Shown here piece after piece: positions 24,881-35,296 of a stretch of DNA of 64,000 nt. Numbering within the stretch: the stretch's first letter is position 1; the number at the start of each line of letters is the position of its first letter. The DNA lies in assembly GCA_014238425.1 (NCBI GenBank), contig JABABD010000020.1, forward strand, positions 1 through 64,000. The letters are read 5' to 3'. The notes beneath the pieces are model-generated. The model ran no database searches. It was not told the DNA's origin and was given only the letters and a program-made list of their open reading frames with translations. The translations under genes were made by a program, and so were the position numbers. The stretch is from Flavobacteriaceae bacterium (lineage in GTDB: Bacteria > Bacteroidota > Bacteroidia > Flavobacteriales > Flavobacteriaceae).

Positions 24881-26169
24881 CTATTCATCAACTCCTCAAT
24901 CTCTTCAACTTCAATAGGGATGTTTCTCATCAGGTTAAACGGTTCTCCAGATTTTTGAATGACCACATCATCCTCCAATCGAATACCGAAACCTTCTTCT
25001 GGAATATAAATTCCTGGCTCTACGGTAAACACATTGCTCGCTTGCATAGGTTCTGATAAAATTCCATAATCATGCGTGTCTAATCCCATGTGATGAGATG
25101 TACCATGCATAAAATATTTTTTATATGCGGGCCATTCTGGGTTTTCGTTCTTAACATCTGCTTTATCAATGAGACCCAATCCTAATAATTCTGACGTCAT
25201 AAGCTCGCCCACCTCAACATGGTAAGCTTCCCAAAGTGTTCCTGGCACCAATAACTTGGTCGCCTCATCTTTTACACGGTTAACCGCATTATAGACTTCT
25301 TTTTGACGTTTAGTGAATGTTCCAGATGCTGGTATAGTACGCGTCATGTCACTAGAGTAATTAGCATACTCAGCACCAACATCCATTAAAATCAAATCTC
25401 CTGCTTTGCATTGTTGATTGTTTTCAATATAGTGTAAGACATTGGCATTATTACCAGAAGCTACAATGGGTGTGTAGGCAAACTTTTTAGAGCGATTCCT
25501 TAAGAATTCATGCATATATTCTGCTTCTATCTCAAACTCCCAAACATCTGGCTTTACAAAATCTAATACGCGACGAAAACCTTTTTCTGTAATATCGCAA
25601 GCGGTTTGTAATAAATCTATTTCTATCGCATCTTTTACAGATCGCAATCGCTGCAAAATTGGATTGCTTTTGGCCACAGAGTGAGCTGGATACTTATCTT
25701 TTAACCATTTTGTAAAACGATCTTCTCGCGTCTCGGTTTCAACAGATGCACGATAATGTTCATTTGTGTTTATATAAACGGTATCGCATTGGGTCATGAG
25801 CTCGAACATCACTTTTTCCAAATCCTGTAACCAGTACACCGTTTTTATGCCACTGGTCTTTAGTGCTGCTTCTTTTGTAAGTTTCTCACCTTCCCAAACG
25901 GCGATATGCTCATTAGTTTCTTTCAGAAACAAGATTTCTCTATGCTTTTCTTTAGAACAATCAGGAAATAAGACCAAAATACTCTCTTCTTGATCCACAC
26001 CACTTAAATAAAAAATATCACGGTGCTGCTCAAAAGGCATAGCGCTATCTGCGCTAATAGGATATATGTCATTAGAATTAAAAACCGCTAAGCTATTTGG
26101 TTTCATTTTGGACATAAAATGCTTTCGGTTCTTGATAAATAAGGTATTGCTTATAAGATGGTATTTCAT
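24877..26169 (-). CDS. pepP: Xaa-Pro aminopeptidase (M24B, aminopeptidase P)
   Basis: This 430-residue cytosolic metallopeptidase removes an N-terminal residue preceding proline. The N-terminal domain carries FEQHRDIFYLSGVDQEES. The pita-bread catalytic domain has the metal ligands in MDVGAEYANYSSDMTRT (two Asp), HGTSHHMGLDTHD (His), VEPGIYI (Glu) and RLEDDV (Glu). Length and motif order match PepP. It overlaps the convergent gene by four bases and has no operon partner. Confidence 0.94.
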   Translation of the reverse strand: MKYHLISNTLFIKNRKHFMSKMKPNSLAVFNSNDIYPISADSAMPFEQHRDIFYLSGVDQEESILVLFPDCSKEKHREILFLKETNEHIAVWEGEKLTKEAALKTSGIKTVYWLQDLEKVMFELMTQCDTVYINTNEHYRASVETETREDRFTKWLKDKYPAHSVAKSNPILQRLRSVKDAIEIDLLQTACDITEKGFRRVLDFVKPDVWEFEIEAEYMHEFLRNRSKKFAYTPIVASGNNANVLHYIENNQQCKAGDLILMDVGAEYANYSSDMTRTIPASGTFTKRQKEVYNAVNRVKDEATKLLVPGTLWEAYHVEVGELMTSELLGLGLIDKADVKNENPEWPAYKKYFMHGTSHHMGLDTHDYGILSEPMQASNVFTVEPGIYIPEEGFGIRLEDDVVIQKSGEPFNLMRNIPIEVEEIEELMNS

Positions 26170-26240
26170 GAGAAGGTAATTTATTTGATTTGCTCAGTAA
26201 AAATAATTAAAGATTGTTTTAATCAACAAGCCATATGGCG

Positions 26241-26825
26241 TTAATTGATGTTTTTACGAATTCGACTCATATGTCTTGAAGATATTCCTAAAAAGGAAGC
26301 TAAATAAAGTAATGGCACTTCTTGTAATAATGTCGGTTCGTTCATAAGTAATTTTCGATAACGTTCTTCAGGTGTTAATGTTAGTAGGTCTATTCGATAA
26401 TCATCTATGAGGTAAATTTGATTTTCAATTAAGTTATGGTAAAATCGAAAAAATGCTGTATTGTTTTTTATTAAATAATCAAATGCATTATGATCAATAA
26501 CCCATAAATCACAATCGCTAATAGCCTTAATGTTCTTTCTTGAAGGAATTTTATTAATAAAGCTCTTCAAAGCTGAGGTGCAAGAGTTTTTCAAGGCCAA
26601 ATACGTCGTCTTTTCCTCATCAAACACATCAATAGAGTGCTGTAAAATACCACTTTGTATATAGCAAAAGTATAGGCAAACATGACTATCTTCAACGAAA
26701 AAACTATTCTTTTTCAAGTGCATGTGAGAGAAGGCATCTAGAATACTAGAAATGCCTTCTTCAAATTGATTGCTATGTATCACGTTTCTTAGATAGCTTT
26801 CAAAATCCCTTTTTAGTTTTTCCAT
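26241..26825 (-). CDS. Crp/Fnr family transcriptional regulator
   Basis: I chose the ATG at 26825 (MEKLKRDFESYL); the frame also opens at a TTG at 26849. The 194-residue product has an N-terminal cyclic-nucleotide-binding-like beta-roll (about 20-115) and a short C-terminal helix-turn-helix (LYLASFLGISSRHMSRIRK). There is no Fnr-type Cys cluster. Flavobacterial members of this group usually sense an unknown ligand. It stands alone behind the terminator of the glycine-zipper gene. Confidence 0.87.
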   Translation of the reverse strand: MEKLKRDFESYLRNVIHSNQFEEGISSILDAFSHMHLKKNSFFVEDSHVCLYFCYIQSGILQHSIDVFDEEKTTYLALKNSCTSALKSFINKIPSRKNIKAISDCDLWVIDHNAFDYLIKNNTAFFRFYHNLIENQIYLIDDYRIDLLTLTPEERYRKLLMNEPTLLQEVPLLYLASFLGISSRHMSRIRKNIN

Positions 26826-26875
26826 TAAACTGATACCCTTTAAATTCAAAAGATAAAGTAAACACTTTTAATCAT

Positions 26876-26905
26876 AAAAAAAGCAGCCCTAAGGCTGCTT
26901 TTATT
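26876..26905 (-). terminator. Terminator after the glycine-zipper gene
   Basis: The stem AAGCAGCC/GGCTGCTT (26881-26888 with 26893-26900) has loop CTAA and is followed on the minus strand by a run of T. It separates the gene at 26925 from the Crp/Fnr gene. Confidence 0.88.
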
Positions 26906-26924
26906 TTATCTCTAAGGTTATCAA

Positions 26925-27227
26925 TTATCCTTTGTTCATAGCATTCTTGATGGCTCCTATAATAGCCATTACAACACCACCGCCAACACCACCGCCAGCA
27001 ACACTGCCTAGGATACTTCCTAAATCCATACTTGTAGAGGCCTCAGCAGCTTCAGCGCCACCCATTCCTAACATACCAAGTATGGTGCCACCTAATCCTC
27101 CTCCAAGAATTCCAACAACTGAATTCCATAAGGTTCCTAGTGATAGCTTTTTCATTAACGAACCTGCTAGGTTACCACCTACAGCTCCACTGACTAGTTG
27201 AATGATTAAAGGTAAATACTCTTCCAT
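26925..27227 (-). CDS. Small glycine-zipper membrane protein
   Basis: This 100-residue protein is made mostly of Gly/Ala/Leu helices with glycine-zipper spacing (VSGAVGGNLAGSLM; GILGGGLGGTILGMLGMGG; VAGGGVGGGVVMAIIGA). It should insert in a membrane and pack tightly or oligomerise. It lacks a cleavable signal. From memory, similar proteins recur in Bacteroidota without known function. It is monocistronic, with its own terminator. Its resemblance to double-glycine pore-forming peptides is only compositional. Confidence 0.8.
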   Translation of the reverse strand: MEEYLPLIIQLVSGAVGGNLAGSLMKKLSLGTLWNSVVGILGGGLGGTILGMLGMGGAEAAEASTSMDLGSILGSVAGGGVGGGVVMAIIGAIKNAMNKG

Positions 27228-27442
27228 TTTAATAAAATTTATTAGTTAATTAAGTGTTAAATTTAATTAAATTTTACTACCGTTTAACGTTTTATATGAA
27301 TAATTGTCAATTTTTTAAATATTATTTTGAAAAAAAACAAATAATTCATCTTGAAAAAATCTCGCTGGCGGTGTTAAACTATCTTAAATTTCTTTGCTGA
27401 CTATAAGAGTTTCTATAATTTGTTCTCTCAAACTAACCAATC

Positions 27443-30289
27443 ATGAAAACTAGCCAGTTTTTCTCGTGCTTACTATTTGTCATATCGCTTTCTGTATTGG
27501 CTCAACAACCATCAACTTCTGCTGTTGAAATTCAAAATGCATTGATTCAGAAGAAGAAAATGATGGAAACATCATTAGTTAAAAATGTGCCGTTCAAAAA
27601 CATAGGGCCCTCTATAATGTCTGGTCGCGTAGTCGATATAGATGTAAACCCAAACAATCCAACAGAATTTTATGTTGGTTATGCTTCTGGCGGTGTTTGG
27701 CATACTATAAATAATGGCACAACTTTTAATCCTATATTCGATTCTTCAGATACTCAAAATGTTGGCGACATTGCTGTTGATTGGAAGAATAGAGTGATTT
27801 GGGTTGGCACAGGCGAAAACAATTCATCACGGTCATCGTATTCAGGAATCGGCATTTTAAAGTCTTCCGACAATGGGAGCACATGGGAAAATTTAGGATT
27901 GAACGATTCTCATCATATTGGGAGAATTCTTATAAATCCTAACAATCCAGAAGAAGTAATTATTGGTGTTACTGGACATTTATATTCTCCTAACAATGAA
28001 AGAGGTTTATATAAAACAACAGATGGGGGGCAAACTTGGTCTCAAAAACTGTTTGTTGATGACATGAGTGGCATTATAGATGTTGCACATGCGCCAAACA
28101 ACTTTAATATCATGTACGCTGCGTCTTGGACGAAAGACAGAAAAGCTTGGAATTTTGATGGTAACGGCAATAACTCTGCTATATACAAAAGTACAGACGC
28201 CGGAAATACTTGGGACAAAATATCCACCACCTCAAGTGGTTTTCCAACAGGGCAAGGTGTTGGTCGTATTGGCTTAGCTGTTTATGATGATGATACTGTA
28301 TATGCATTTCATGACAGCCAATTTCGAAGACCATCTGACACAAAGAAAAATAACTCAAAAGACTTGACTAAAGATAGCTTTAAAACCATGAGTGTCCCTG
28401 ATTTCTTAGGCTTGGATGACAAAAAACTAGACGGCTTCCTTAAAATGAATGGCTTTCAAGAAAAATACCGTGCTCAAAACGTAAAGCAAATGGTGCGTAG
28501 CGGAAGCGTAAAACCTATTGATATCGCCAAATACCTAGAGAACGCTAACTCTCTTTTATTTGATACTCCTGTTATTGGAGCTGAAGTTTATAGAAGTGAT
28601 AATGGTGGAACAAACTGGACTAAAACTCATACAGAATATCTTGATGACATTTATTATAGTTATGGTTATTACTTTGGTGAGATTCGTGTAGATCTTCAAA
28701 ATGAAAATGCCATATACATCATGGGAGTTCCGATATTAAAATCTAAAGACGGCGGAAAGAACTTCACGTCAATAAGCAAAGAGAATGTACATTCTGATCA
28801 TCAAGCACTTTGGGTGAATCCTAAAATATCTGGTCACCTTATTAATGGAAATGATGGTGGCTTGAACATGACATATGATGATGGCGAAAACTGGACAAAA
28901 CTAAATGAACCATCAGTAGGGCAGTTTTATGCTATTAATGTTGACAATCAGAAACCTTATCATGTTTATGGTGGCTTACAAGATAATGGCGTTTGGGCAG
29001 GTGCTCATACATCTCAAGAAAACAAAGCTTGGCACCAACGCGGGCAATATCCATGGAAAAGTATCATGGGTGGTGATGGGATGCAGGTGCAGATAGATTC
29101 TAGAAATTCTAATATTGTATATACGGGATATCAATTCGGAAATTACTTTAGGATTGACAGAGAAACAAATGATCAAAAATACATACAACCTAAACACACA
29201 TTAGGTGAAAACCCATATCGATTTAATTGGCAAACACCAATTTTACTATCTCCTCACAATCAAGATATTTTGTATTTAGGAGGTAATAAATTAATGCGAT
29301 CCATGAATCAAGGTGATACTTGGGAAGCCATTAGTGATGATTTAACTACTGGAGGAAAAAAAGGAAATGTAGCTTATGGCACACTGACATCAATTAGTGA
29401 GTCGTCATTTCAATTTGGACTCATTTACACAGGAAGTGATGATGGCTATGCACAGATTACCAAAAATGCAGGTGGTAGTTGGAAACGCATCTCAAATTCC
29501 TTTCCTAAAGACCTATGGGTGAGCAGAATCGTTGCTTCTCAACACAAAAAAGAACGTGTATATGTATCTTTAAATGGATATCGTTGGGATGATTTTACTC
29601 CTTATGTATATATGAGCGACAACTATGGCGAAACATGGATAAATATAAGTTCTGGTATTCCTGCATCTCCAGTAAACGTCATTAAAGAAGATTCTGAAAA
29701 CGAAAACATTCTTTATGTAGGTACAGATAACGGGGCTTATGTTTCCTTTGACAAAGGTTCGCATTGGGAAGCGTTTAGTAAAGGCTTACCAAATGTCGCG
29801 GTACATGATATAGTTATTCAACCTGAAGCAAAAGATATTCTTCTTGGCACTCATGGCAGAAGCATTTACAAAGCAGACCTTGAGGCGCTTCATGAATTCG
29901 GAAAAGGAACTCCTTCATCAACATCAACTGTTATGTTTTCAACCGATCCTGTTGATTTTTCACGTCGTTGGGGAAGCTCCTTCGGAAAATGGGGTCGTGT
30001 TTTTGAGCCGTCAACTAAATTTGTATTCTTTTCTAATTCAACAGGGAAGCAAACTGTGAAATTACTTTCTGATAGAGGAACCCAATTAAATGCTATTTCA
30101 GTTGATGCGGACAAAGGTTTCAATTATCTGGATTACGATTTGAGCATTTCAGAAAAGGCAAAAAAAACTCTGATGAAAGAAAATACAAGCATCGATATAA
30201 AGAAAGCTCAAAATGGCAAATATTATTTACCTAAAGGCATTTATACTATACGTATAGACAACACTAAGACTAAGCTGGAGGTGAAATAA
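27443..30289 (+). CDS. Secreted BNR/VPS10-type beta-propeller (glycosyl-hydrolase-like)
   Basis: This 948-residue protein has a signal peptide (1-20) and many BNR (Asp-box) repeats of the form S-x-D-x-G-x-T-W, for example SSDNGSTWENL, KTTDGGQTWSQ, KSTDAGNTWDK, RSDNGGTNWTK and KNAGGSWKR. These fit two linked propellers like VPS10/sortilin and sialidase-fold proteins. Between blades, residues about 310-375 form a charged helical insertion. No T9SS sorting domain is visible at the C-terminus. Whether it has glycosidase activity is unknown, since BNR repeats do not by themselves mean catalysis. It is probably periplasmic or secreted. Confidence 0.85.
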   Translation: MKTSQFFSCLLFVISLSVLAQQPSTSAVEIQNALIQKKKMMETSLVKNVPFKNIGPSIMSGRVVDIDVNPNNPTEFYVGYASGGVWHTINNGTTFNPIFDSSDTQNVGDIAVDWKNRVIWVGTGENNSSRSSYSGIGILKSSDNGSTWENLGLNDSHHIGRILINPNNPEEVIIGVTGHLYSPNNERGLYKTTDGGQTWSQKLFVDDMSGIIDVAHAPNNFNIMYAASWTKDRKAWNFDGNGNNSAIYKSTDAGNTWDKISTTSSGFPTGQGVGRIGLAVYDDDTVYAFHDSQFRRPSDTKKNNSKDLTKDSFKTMSVPDFLGLDDKKLDGFLKMNGFQEKYRAQNVKQMVRSGSVKPIDIAKYLENANSLLFDTPVIGAEVYRSDNGGTNWTKTHTEYLDDIYYSYGYYFGEIRVDLQNENAIYIMGVPILKSKDGGKNFTSISKENVHSDHQALWVNPKISGHLINGNDGGLNMTYDDGENWTKLNEPSVGQFYAINVDNQKPYHVYGGLQDNGVWAGAHTSQENKAWHQRGQYPWKSIMGGDGMQVQIDSRNSNIVYTGYQFGNYFRIDRETNDQKYIQPKHTLGENPYRFNWQTPILLSPHNQDILYLGGNKLMRSMNQGDTWEAISDDLTTGGKKGNVAYGTLTSISESSFQFGLIYTGSDDGYAQITKNAGGSWKRISNSFPKDLWVSRIVASQHKKERVYVSLNGYRWDDFTPYVYMSDNYGETWINISSGIPASPVNVIKEDSENENILYVGTDNGAYVSFDKGSHWEAFSKGLPNVAVHDIVIQPEAKDILLGTHGRSIYKADLEALHEFGKGTPSSTSTVMFSTDPVDFSRRWGSSFGKWGRVFEPSTKFVFFSNSTGKQTVKLLSDRGTQLNAISVDADKGFNYLDYDLSISEKAKKTLMKENTSIDIKKAQNGKYYLPKGIYTIRIDNTKTKLEVK

Positions 30290-30310
30290 TTCACACTTAT
30301 TTTACATTTT

Positions 30311-30339
30311 TTTGACACAAACTGGAACTGTTAGGTTTA
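30311..30339 (+). promoter_or_regulatory. Promoter for the outer-membrane protein at 30389
   Basis: TTTG (30311-30314), 17 bases, then TAGGTTTA (30332-30339) differs from the Bacteroidota consensus only in the last base. The leader would be about 45 bases. Confidence 0.45.
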
Positions 30340-30388
30340 GGTTTGTTGTAATAATAATTATAGTTAATCAAACCATCAATCATATAAT

Positions 30389-31621
30389 ATGATAAAGAAA
30401 ACCATCGTCCTAATTGCGCTATTCATTTGCGCTTCTATGCATTCGCAAACGAATACAGAAGACCTCAAATTATTTTTAGATTGCAATTTTTGTGATAACA
30501 CATACATTAAACAGAACTTAGAAAATGTTGAATTTGTAAGAGATCAAAACTTCGCCGATGTGCATTTGTTCTTCGCCAGTCAAAGAAATGGTAATGGTGG
30601 AAGATTATATGATGTAGAGTTCATTGGAAAGAATGATTTTTCTGAAATGAGCGATAAAATATCGTTTTCAACAAATACCGATATGACTAGGGATGATATA
30701 CGCAATCTTATTTTAGAACAGCTAAAATTAGGCTTAGTTAGATACTGGATGAAAAAAGGAACTGCAGCTAATATTAGTGTCAATATTAAATCTAAAAATG
30801 AGAATGACAATAAAGAGCCTGAAATAGATCCTTGGAATTATTGGGTGTTTCGCTTAGGGGCTAATGGTTTTTTTAACGGACAAGAATCTAGTAAATTCAG
30901 TAATTATCGCTTCAATGTTTCAGCAAGAAGGGTCACTGATAAAAATAAGTTTAATTTAAATCTAGGTTTCAGTGAGAACAAATCAACATTCAGCTTTGAT
31001 GATGACGATATAATCGCTGTAAATAATAGTAAATTTTTAAGTGTCAATGATGTTATTAGTATTACTAACCATTGGTCTGTAGGAGCGTTTGCGCGCACTG
31101 GATCTTCAACCTTTAGTAATCGAGATTTCTATTGGTCCTTTAAACCTGGTGTAGAATATAATTTCTTTGAGTATAAAGAATCTGCCAAAAAACAACTGGT
31201 ATTTTCTTATCGAGCAGGAGTTATTTATAACAATTATATTGAACGTAGTGTCTTTGGAGAAGACAAAGAGCACCTATGGGAACACAACATAAGTCTAGGT
31301 GGAAGAATCAATCAAAAATGGGGAAACTTGTTCGCCCAGGCTGAATTCGATCAATTTTTAAATGACACCACGCTAAATTCATTAGAGTTTTCGCTTGGCG
31401 CAAGCATTCGTCTTTTTAAAGGGTTCTCATTCAATGTAAATGGCAACTATGAGATTACCCGTAACCAGGTTAATTTGCCTGCAGGAGATGTCTCATTGGA
31501 AGAATTATTATTACAACAACAGCAACTTCAATCAGGATATAATTATTTTGTAAGTCTCGGGTTTAGTTATTCGTTTGGGTCCATTTACAATTCAATTGTC
31601 AACCCCCGTTTTAACTTTTAA
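30389..31621 (+). CDS. Outer-membrane beta-barrel with an unnamed N-terminal domain
   Basis: This 410-residue protein has a signal peptide (1-20). Residues about 25-130 form a distinct domain with LDCNFCDNTYIKQNL, the segment FADVHLFFASQRNGNGG, then DVEFIGKNDF and a helix ending LGLVRYW. The remainder (about 145-410) is a series of amphipathic strands ending with Phe, typical of an outer-membrane barrel. I recall the N-terminal signature (CxxC, then ADVHxxxTxQxxGxGG) from proteins of several phyla, but I know no function for it. Confidence 0.78.
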   Translation: MIKKTIVLIALFICASMHSQTNTEDLKLFLDCNFCDNTYIKQNLENVEFVRDQNFADVHLFFASQRNGNGGRLYDVEFIGKNDFSEMSDKISFSTNTDMTRDDIRNLILEQLKLGLVRYWMKKGTAANISVNIKSKNENDNKEPEIDPWNYWVFRLGANGFFNGQESSKFSNYRFNVSARRVTDKNKFNLNLGFSENKSTFSFDDDDIIAVNNSKFLSVNDVISITNHWSVGAFARTGSSTFSNRDFYWSFKPGVEYNFFEYKESAKKQLVFSYRAGVIYNNYIERSVFGEDKEHLWEHNISLGGRINQKWGNLFAQAEFDQFLNDTTLNSLEFSLGASIRLFKGFSFNVNGNYEITRNQVNLPAGDVSLEELLLQQQQLQSGYNYFVSLGFSYSFGSIYNSIVNPRFNF

Positions 31622-31660
31622 TTATACAGATTCTAAATTCCATATTAAAGCGACGTAAAG

Positions 31661-31692
31661 TTTGTCCAAAATACGTGTATAGAGTACTTTTG
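31661..31692 (+). promoter_or_regulatory. Promoter of the succinate dehydrogenase operon
   Basis: TTTG (31661-31664), 20 bases, then TACTTTTG (31685-31692) is an exact match to TTTG-N(17-23)-TAnnTTTG. The leader before the ATG at 31720 is about 22 bases. Confidence 0.78.
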
Positions 31693-31719
31693 TAGTAATT
31701 CTAATTAACTATAATTATA

Positions 31720-32415
31720 ATGAGTGGAATTTTAAATTCTTCGATTGGAAGAAAGGTAGCCATGGCGCTTTCGGCTTTTTTCCTAATGATTTTCCTCCTT
31801 CAACATTTTGCAATTAACATCCTTTCTGTATTCAGTCCAGATACCTTTAACGAAGTTTCTCACTTTATGGGTACATTTTGGGTAATCCAATATGTATTGC
31901 AACCTGTTTTGATTTTTGGTGTTGTTTTTCATTTTGTCATGGGATTCATCCTGGAGTTGAAGAACACTAAATCACGTCAAGTAAGTTATGCCAAGAACAA
32001 TGGTGGAGCAAATTCATCTTGGATGAGTAGAAACATGATTTGGAGTGGATTGGCAATTCTTGCATTCATTGGTTTACATTTCTACGATTTCTGGTTTCCT
32101 GAAATTAATACCAAATTTATAGTTGGCGATATGTCTGGATTAATAGATCCAAATACTGCAGATAGTGGTTTTAGATATTTTGAAGAATTACAACACAAGT
32201 TTCATAGCCATGTTAGGACAATCATATATGTTATAGCATTTATCTTTTTAGCTTTACATCTATTGCACGGTTTCAATTCTGCGTTCCAATCTGTTGGCGC
32301 AAATAATAAATACACCAAAGGCCTTCAAGGGTTTGGTAAAGTTTACGCTATCCTTATTCCACTTGGTTTTATTTTCATTGCAGTCTTTCATCACCTTAAA
32401 CATGTATTATCATAA
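31720..32415 (+). CDS. sdhC: Succinate dehydrogenase/fumarate reductase cytochrome b subunit
   Basis: This 231-residue inner-membrane protein has five hydrophobic helices, the fused single-subunit form (B-type complex II) usual in Bacteroidota. Histidines suited to bind haem b lie in [27 protein letters not shown] and [12 protein letters not shown]. It anchors the SdhAB catalytic subunits and passes electrons to or from menaquinone. It is first in the operon, followed by sdhA after 2 bases, with a consensus promoter directly upstream. Confidence 0.94.
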   Translation: MSGILNSSIGRKVAMALSAFFLMIFLLQHFAINILSVFSPDTFNEVSHFMGTFWVIQYVLQPVLIFGVVFHFVMGFILELKNTKSRQVSYAKNNGGANSSWMSRNMIWSGLAILAFIGLHFYDFWFPEINTKFIVGDMSGLIDPNTADSGFRYFEELQHKFHSHVRTIIYVIAFIFLALHLLHGFNSAFQSVGANNKYTKGLQGFGKVYAILIPLGFIFIAVFHHLKHVLS

Positions 32416-32417
32416 TT

Positions 32418-34430
32418 ATGGCTTTAGATTCTAAAATACCCGAAGGACCAATTGCTGACAAATGGACCAATTATAAAAATCATATTGACTTAGTTAACCC
32501 TGCCAATAAACGTAACATAGATGTTATAGTGGTTGGTACAGGTTTAGCAGGAGGTTCGGCAGCAGCTACTTTAGCGGAGCTAGGCTATAATGTAAAAGCA
32601 TTTTGCTTCCAAGATTCTCCCAGACGTGCACATTCTATCGCTGCTCAAGGTGGAATCAATGCCGCAAAAAATTATCAAGGAGATGGGGATTCAACATATA
32701 GATTATTTTACGACACCGTAAAAGGAGGAGACTACCGATCCAGAGAAGCGAATGTATATCGTTTGGCTGAAGTATCTGCAAATATTATTGATCAATGCGT
32801 AGCACAAGGCGTACCCTTTGCACGTGAGTATGGCGGATTGTTAGACAACCGTTCATTTGGTGGTGTTTTAGTATCCAGAACATTCTATGCAGCTGGGCAA
32901 ACAGGGCAACAATTATTATTAGGAGCCTATTCTGCAATGAACCGTCAAATTGGTCGTGGCAAGATCAAAATGTATAATCGTCACGAAATGTTGGACGTTG
33001 TAAAGGTTGATGGAAAAGCTCGTGGCATCATTACACGTAACTTAATTACTGGAGAGATAGAAAGACATTCCGCTCATGCGGTAGTTTTAGGCACTGGTGG
33101 TTACGGTAATGTTTTCTTCTTATCTACTAATGCCATGGGGTCAAATGTAACTGCTGGCTGGAAAGCTCATAAACGTGGTGCTTACTTTGCTAATCCCTGT
33201 TATACACAAATACATCCCACCTGTATCCCTGTTTCTGGAGATCATCAATCTAAATTAACACTGATGTCTGAATCTTTGCGTAATGATGGACGTATTTGGG
33301 TGCCAAAGCACATGAAAGATGTTGAAGCTATTAAAGCAGGAACATTAAAACCAAAAGATTTAGCTGAAGCCGATAGAGATTACTATTTAGAACGTCGTTA
33401 TCCAGCTTTTGGAAATTTAGTGCCTCGAGATGTAGCTTCTCGTGCCGCAAAAGAGCGATGTGATGCCGGTTACGGAGTCAATGCAACTGGTGAAGCCGTG
33501 TTTTTAGATTTTGCTTCTGCCATTCAACGCTACGGAAAAGAACAAGCTCATGTAAAAGGTTTAGATGAAAATAACGCTGATCTAGTAAAAAAGTTAGGTC
33601 AGGACGTTGTTAAAAATAAGTATGGGAATCTCTTCCAGATGTATGAGAAAATCGTAGATCAAGATCCCTACGAAACACCAATGATGATTTATCCTGCAGT
33701 TCATTATACTATGGGTGGTGTTTGGGTAGATTATAATTTAATGACTACTGTTCCTGGACTATATTGTATTGGAGAAGCTAATTTCTCTGATCATGGAGCC
33801 AACAGATTAGGAGCCTCTGCTTTAATGCAAGGACTAGCAGATGGTTATTTCGTGTTACCTTATACCATCGGTGATTACTTGTCTGATGATATTCGTACGG
33901 GACCCATTGCAACAGATTCTAAAGAGTTTGAAGATGCCGAGAAAGAAGTACGTGAGCGTTTGGAATTTTTTGTAAACAATAACGGTTCTCATTCTGTTGA
34001 TCATTTCCATAAGAAATTAGGAAAAATCATGTGGAATAAAGTCGGAATGTCCCGCAACATAAAAGGGTTGACTGAGGCAATTTCTGAAATAAAAGCACTT
34101 CGTGAAGAATTCTGGAAAGAAGTAAAGGTTCCTGGAACTAACGAAGAATATAATGAGGAATTGGCAAAAGCTGGACGTGTTGCTGATTTCTTGGAATTAG
34201 GCGAGTTATTTGCAAAAGACGCCTTAAATAGAGAAGAATCTTGTGGAGGACATTTTAGGGAAGACTCTGTAGAATTAGACGGCGAACAAAAAGGAGAGGC
34301 TAAGCGTGATGATGAAAATTTTGCATATGTCTCTGCTTGGGAATACAAAGGTGAGCCAAGTGATGCTGTGCTTCATAAAGAAGAGCTAGAATTCAAGGAT
34401 ATAGAATTAAAACAAAGGAGTTACAAATAG
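32418..34430 (+). CDS. sdhA: Succinate dehydrogenase flavoprotein subunit
   Basis: This 670-residue subunit oxidises succinate to fumarate in the TCA cycle and respiratory chain. The FAD-binding fingerprint is [13 protein letters not shown] (38-50); H72 in [12 protein letters not shown] is the covalent flavin histidine; and the capping and active-site regions include [19 protein letters not shown] and [11 protein letters not shown]. The length of about 670 residues is normal for the B-type enzyme. It is followed by sdhB after 7 bases. Confidence 0.97.
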   Translation: MALDSKIPEGPIADKWTNYKNHIDLVNPANKRNIDVIVVGTGLAGGSAAATLAELGYNVKAFCFQDSPRRAHSIAAQGGINAAKNYQGDGDSTYRLFYDTVKGGDYRSREANVYRLAEVSANIIDQCVAQGVPFAREYGGLLDNRSFGGVLVSRTFYAAGQTGQQLLLGAYSAMNRQIGRGKIKMYNRHEMLDVVKVDGKARGIITRNLITGEIERHSAHAVVLGTGGYGNVFFLSTNAMGSNVTAGWKAHKRGAYFANPCYTQIHPTCIPVSGDHQSKLTLMSESLRNDGRIWVPKHMKDVEAIKAGTLKPKDLAEADRDYYLERRYPAFGNLVPRDVASRAAKERCDAGYGVNATGEAVFLDFASAIQRYGKEQAHVKGLDENNADLVKKLGQDVVKNKYGNLFQMYEKIVDQDPYETPMMIYPAVHYTMGGVWVDYNLMTTVPGLYCIGEANFSDHGANRLGASALMQGLADGYFVLPYTIGDYLSDDIRTGPIATDSKEFEDAEKEVRERLEFFVNNNGSHSVDHFHKKLGKIMWNKVGMSRNIKGLTEAISEIKALREEFWKEVKVPGTNEEYNEELAKAGRVADFLELGELFAKDALNREESCGGHFREDSVELDGEQKGEAKRDDENFAYVSAWEYKGEPSDAVLHKEELEFKDIELKQRSYK

Positions 34431-34437
34431 AAGAGCT

Positions 34438-35184
34438 ATGAATTTAACGTTAAAAATATGGCGTCAAAAAAACGCTAGCGATAAAGGCAAAATGGTTGAC
34501 TATAAAGTCGATGATATTTCGCCAGATATGTCTTTTCTTGAAATGTTGGATGTTTTAAATGAACAACTAATAAATAAAGATGATGCACCTATAGCTTTTG
34601 ATCATGATTGTCGTGAAGGTATTTGCGGCATGTGCTCATTATATATTAATGGCGAAGCTCATGGTCCAGACAGAGGTGTTACAACTTGTCAGTTACATAT
34701 GCGAATGTTCAATGATGGCGATACTATTTATATTGAACCTTTTAGAGCTTCAGCATTTCCAGTCGTAAAAGACCTTATTGTTGATAGAAGTTCGTTTGAT
34801 CGTATTCAACATGCTGGAGGCTTCATTTCAGTAAACACCTCAGGAAATACTATAGATGCTAATGCCATCCCTATTGAAAAGCATGATGCAGATACTGCTT
34901 TTGAAGCGGCAACATGTATCGGCTGTGGTGCATGTGTAGCAAGTTGCAAAAACTCATCAGCCATGTTATTTGTAGGCGCAAAAGTATCTCAATTCGCATT
35001 ATTACCGCAAGGAAAAGTGGAAGCTACTGATCGTGTTTTAAATATGGTGAAACAGATGGATGAAGAAGGATTTGGCAATTGTACCAATACGGGTGCTTGC
35101 GAAGTGGAGTGTCCTAAAGGCATCTCTTTAGAAAACATTGCACGCATGAATCGTGAGTACTTAAAGGCGAGTTTAAAAGGATAA
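34438..35184 (+). CDS. sdhB: Succinate dehydrogenase iron-sulfur subunit
   Basis: This 248-residue subunit carries the three Fe-S clusters between flavin and quinone. The [2Fe-2S] ligands are C58, C63, C66 and C84. The other two clusters use C160xxC163xxC166xxxC170P-like positions ([14 protein letters not shown]) and C215, C221 and C225. All expected cysteines are present. It is the last gene of the operon, with a terminator at 35236-35268. Confidence 0.97.
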   Translation: MNLTLKIWRQKNASDKGKMVDYKVDDISPDMSFLEMLDVLNEQLINKDDAPIAFDHDCREGICGMCSLYINGEAHGPDRGVTTCQLHMRMFNDGDTIYIEPFRASAFPVVKDLIVDRSSFDRIQHAGGFISVNTSGNTIDANAIPIEKHDADTAFEAATCIGCGACVASCKNSSAMLFVGAKVSQFALLPQGKVEATDRVLNMVKQMDEEGFGNCTNTGACEVECPKGISLENIARMNREYLKASLKG

Positions 35185-35235
35185 ATCACATAACATACTG
35201 TTACTCTGAGAACAATCTTAGAGTCCGAGAAAATA

Positions 35236-35268
35236 TTAAAACCCAAGTGAATTTGCTTGGGTTTTTTG
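35236..35268 (+). terminator. Terminator of the sdh operon
   Basis: AAAACCCAAG (35238-35247) pairs with CTTGGGTTTT (35256-35265) around an 8-base loop, and the T-run continues to 35267. Confidence 0.9.
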
Positions 35269-35296
35269 TTTAGTTTTATAGTCTAATTTTTATTAA

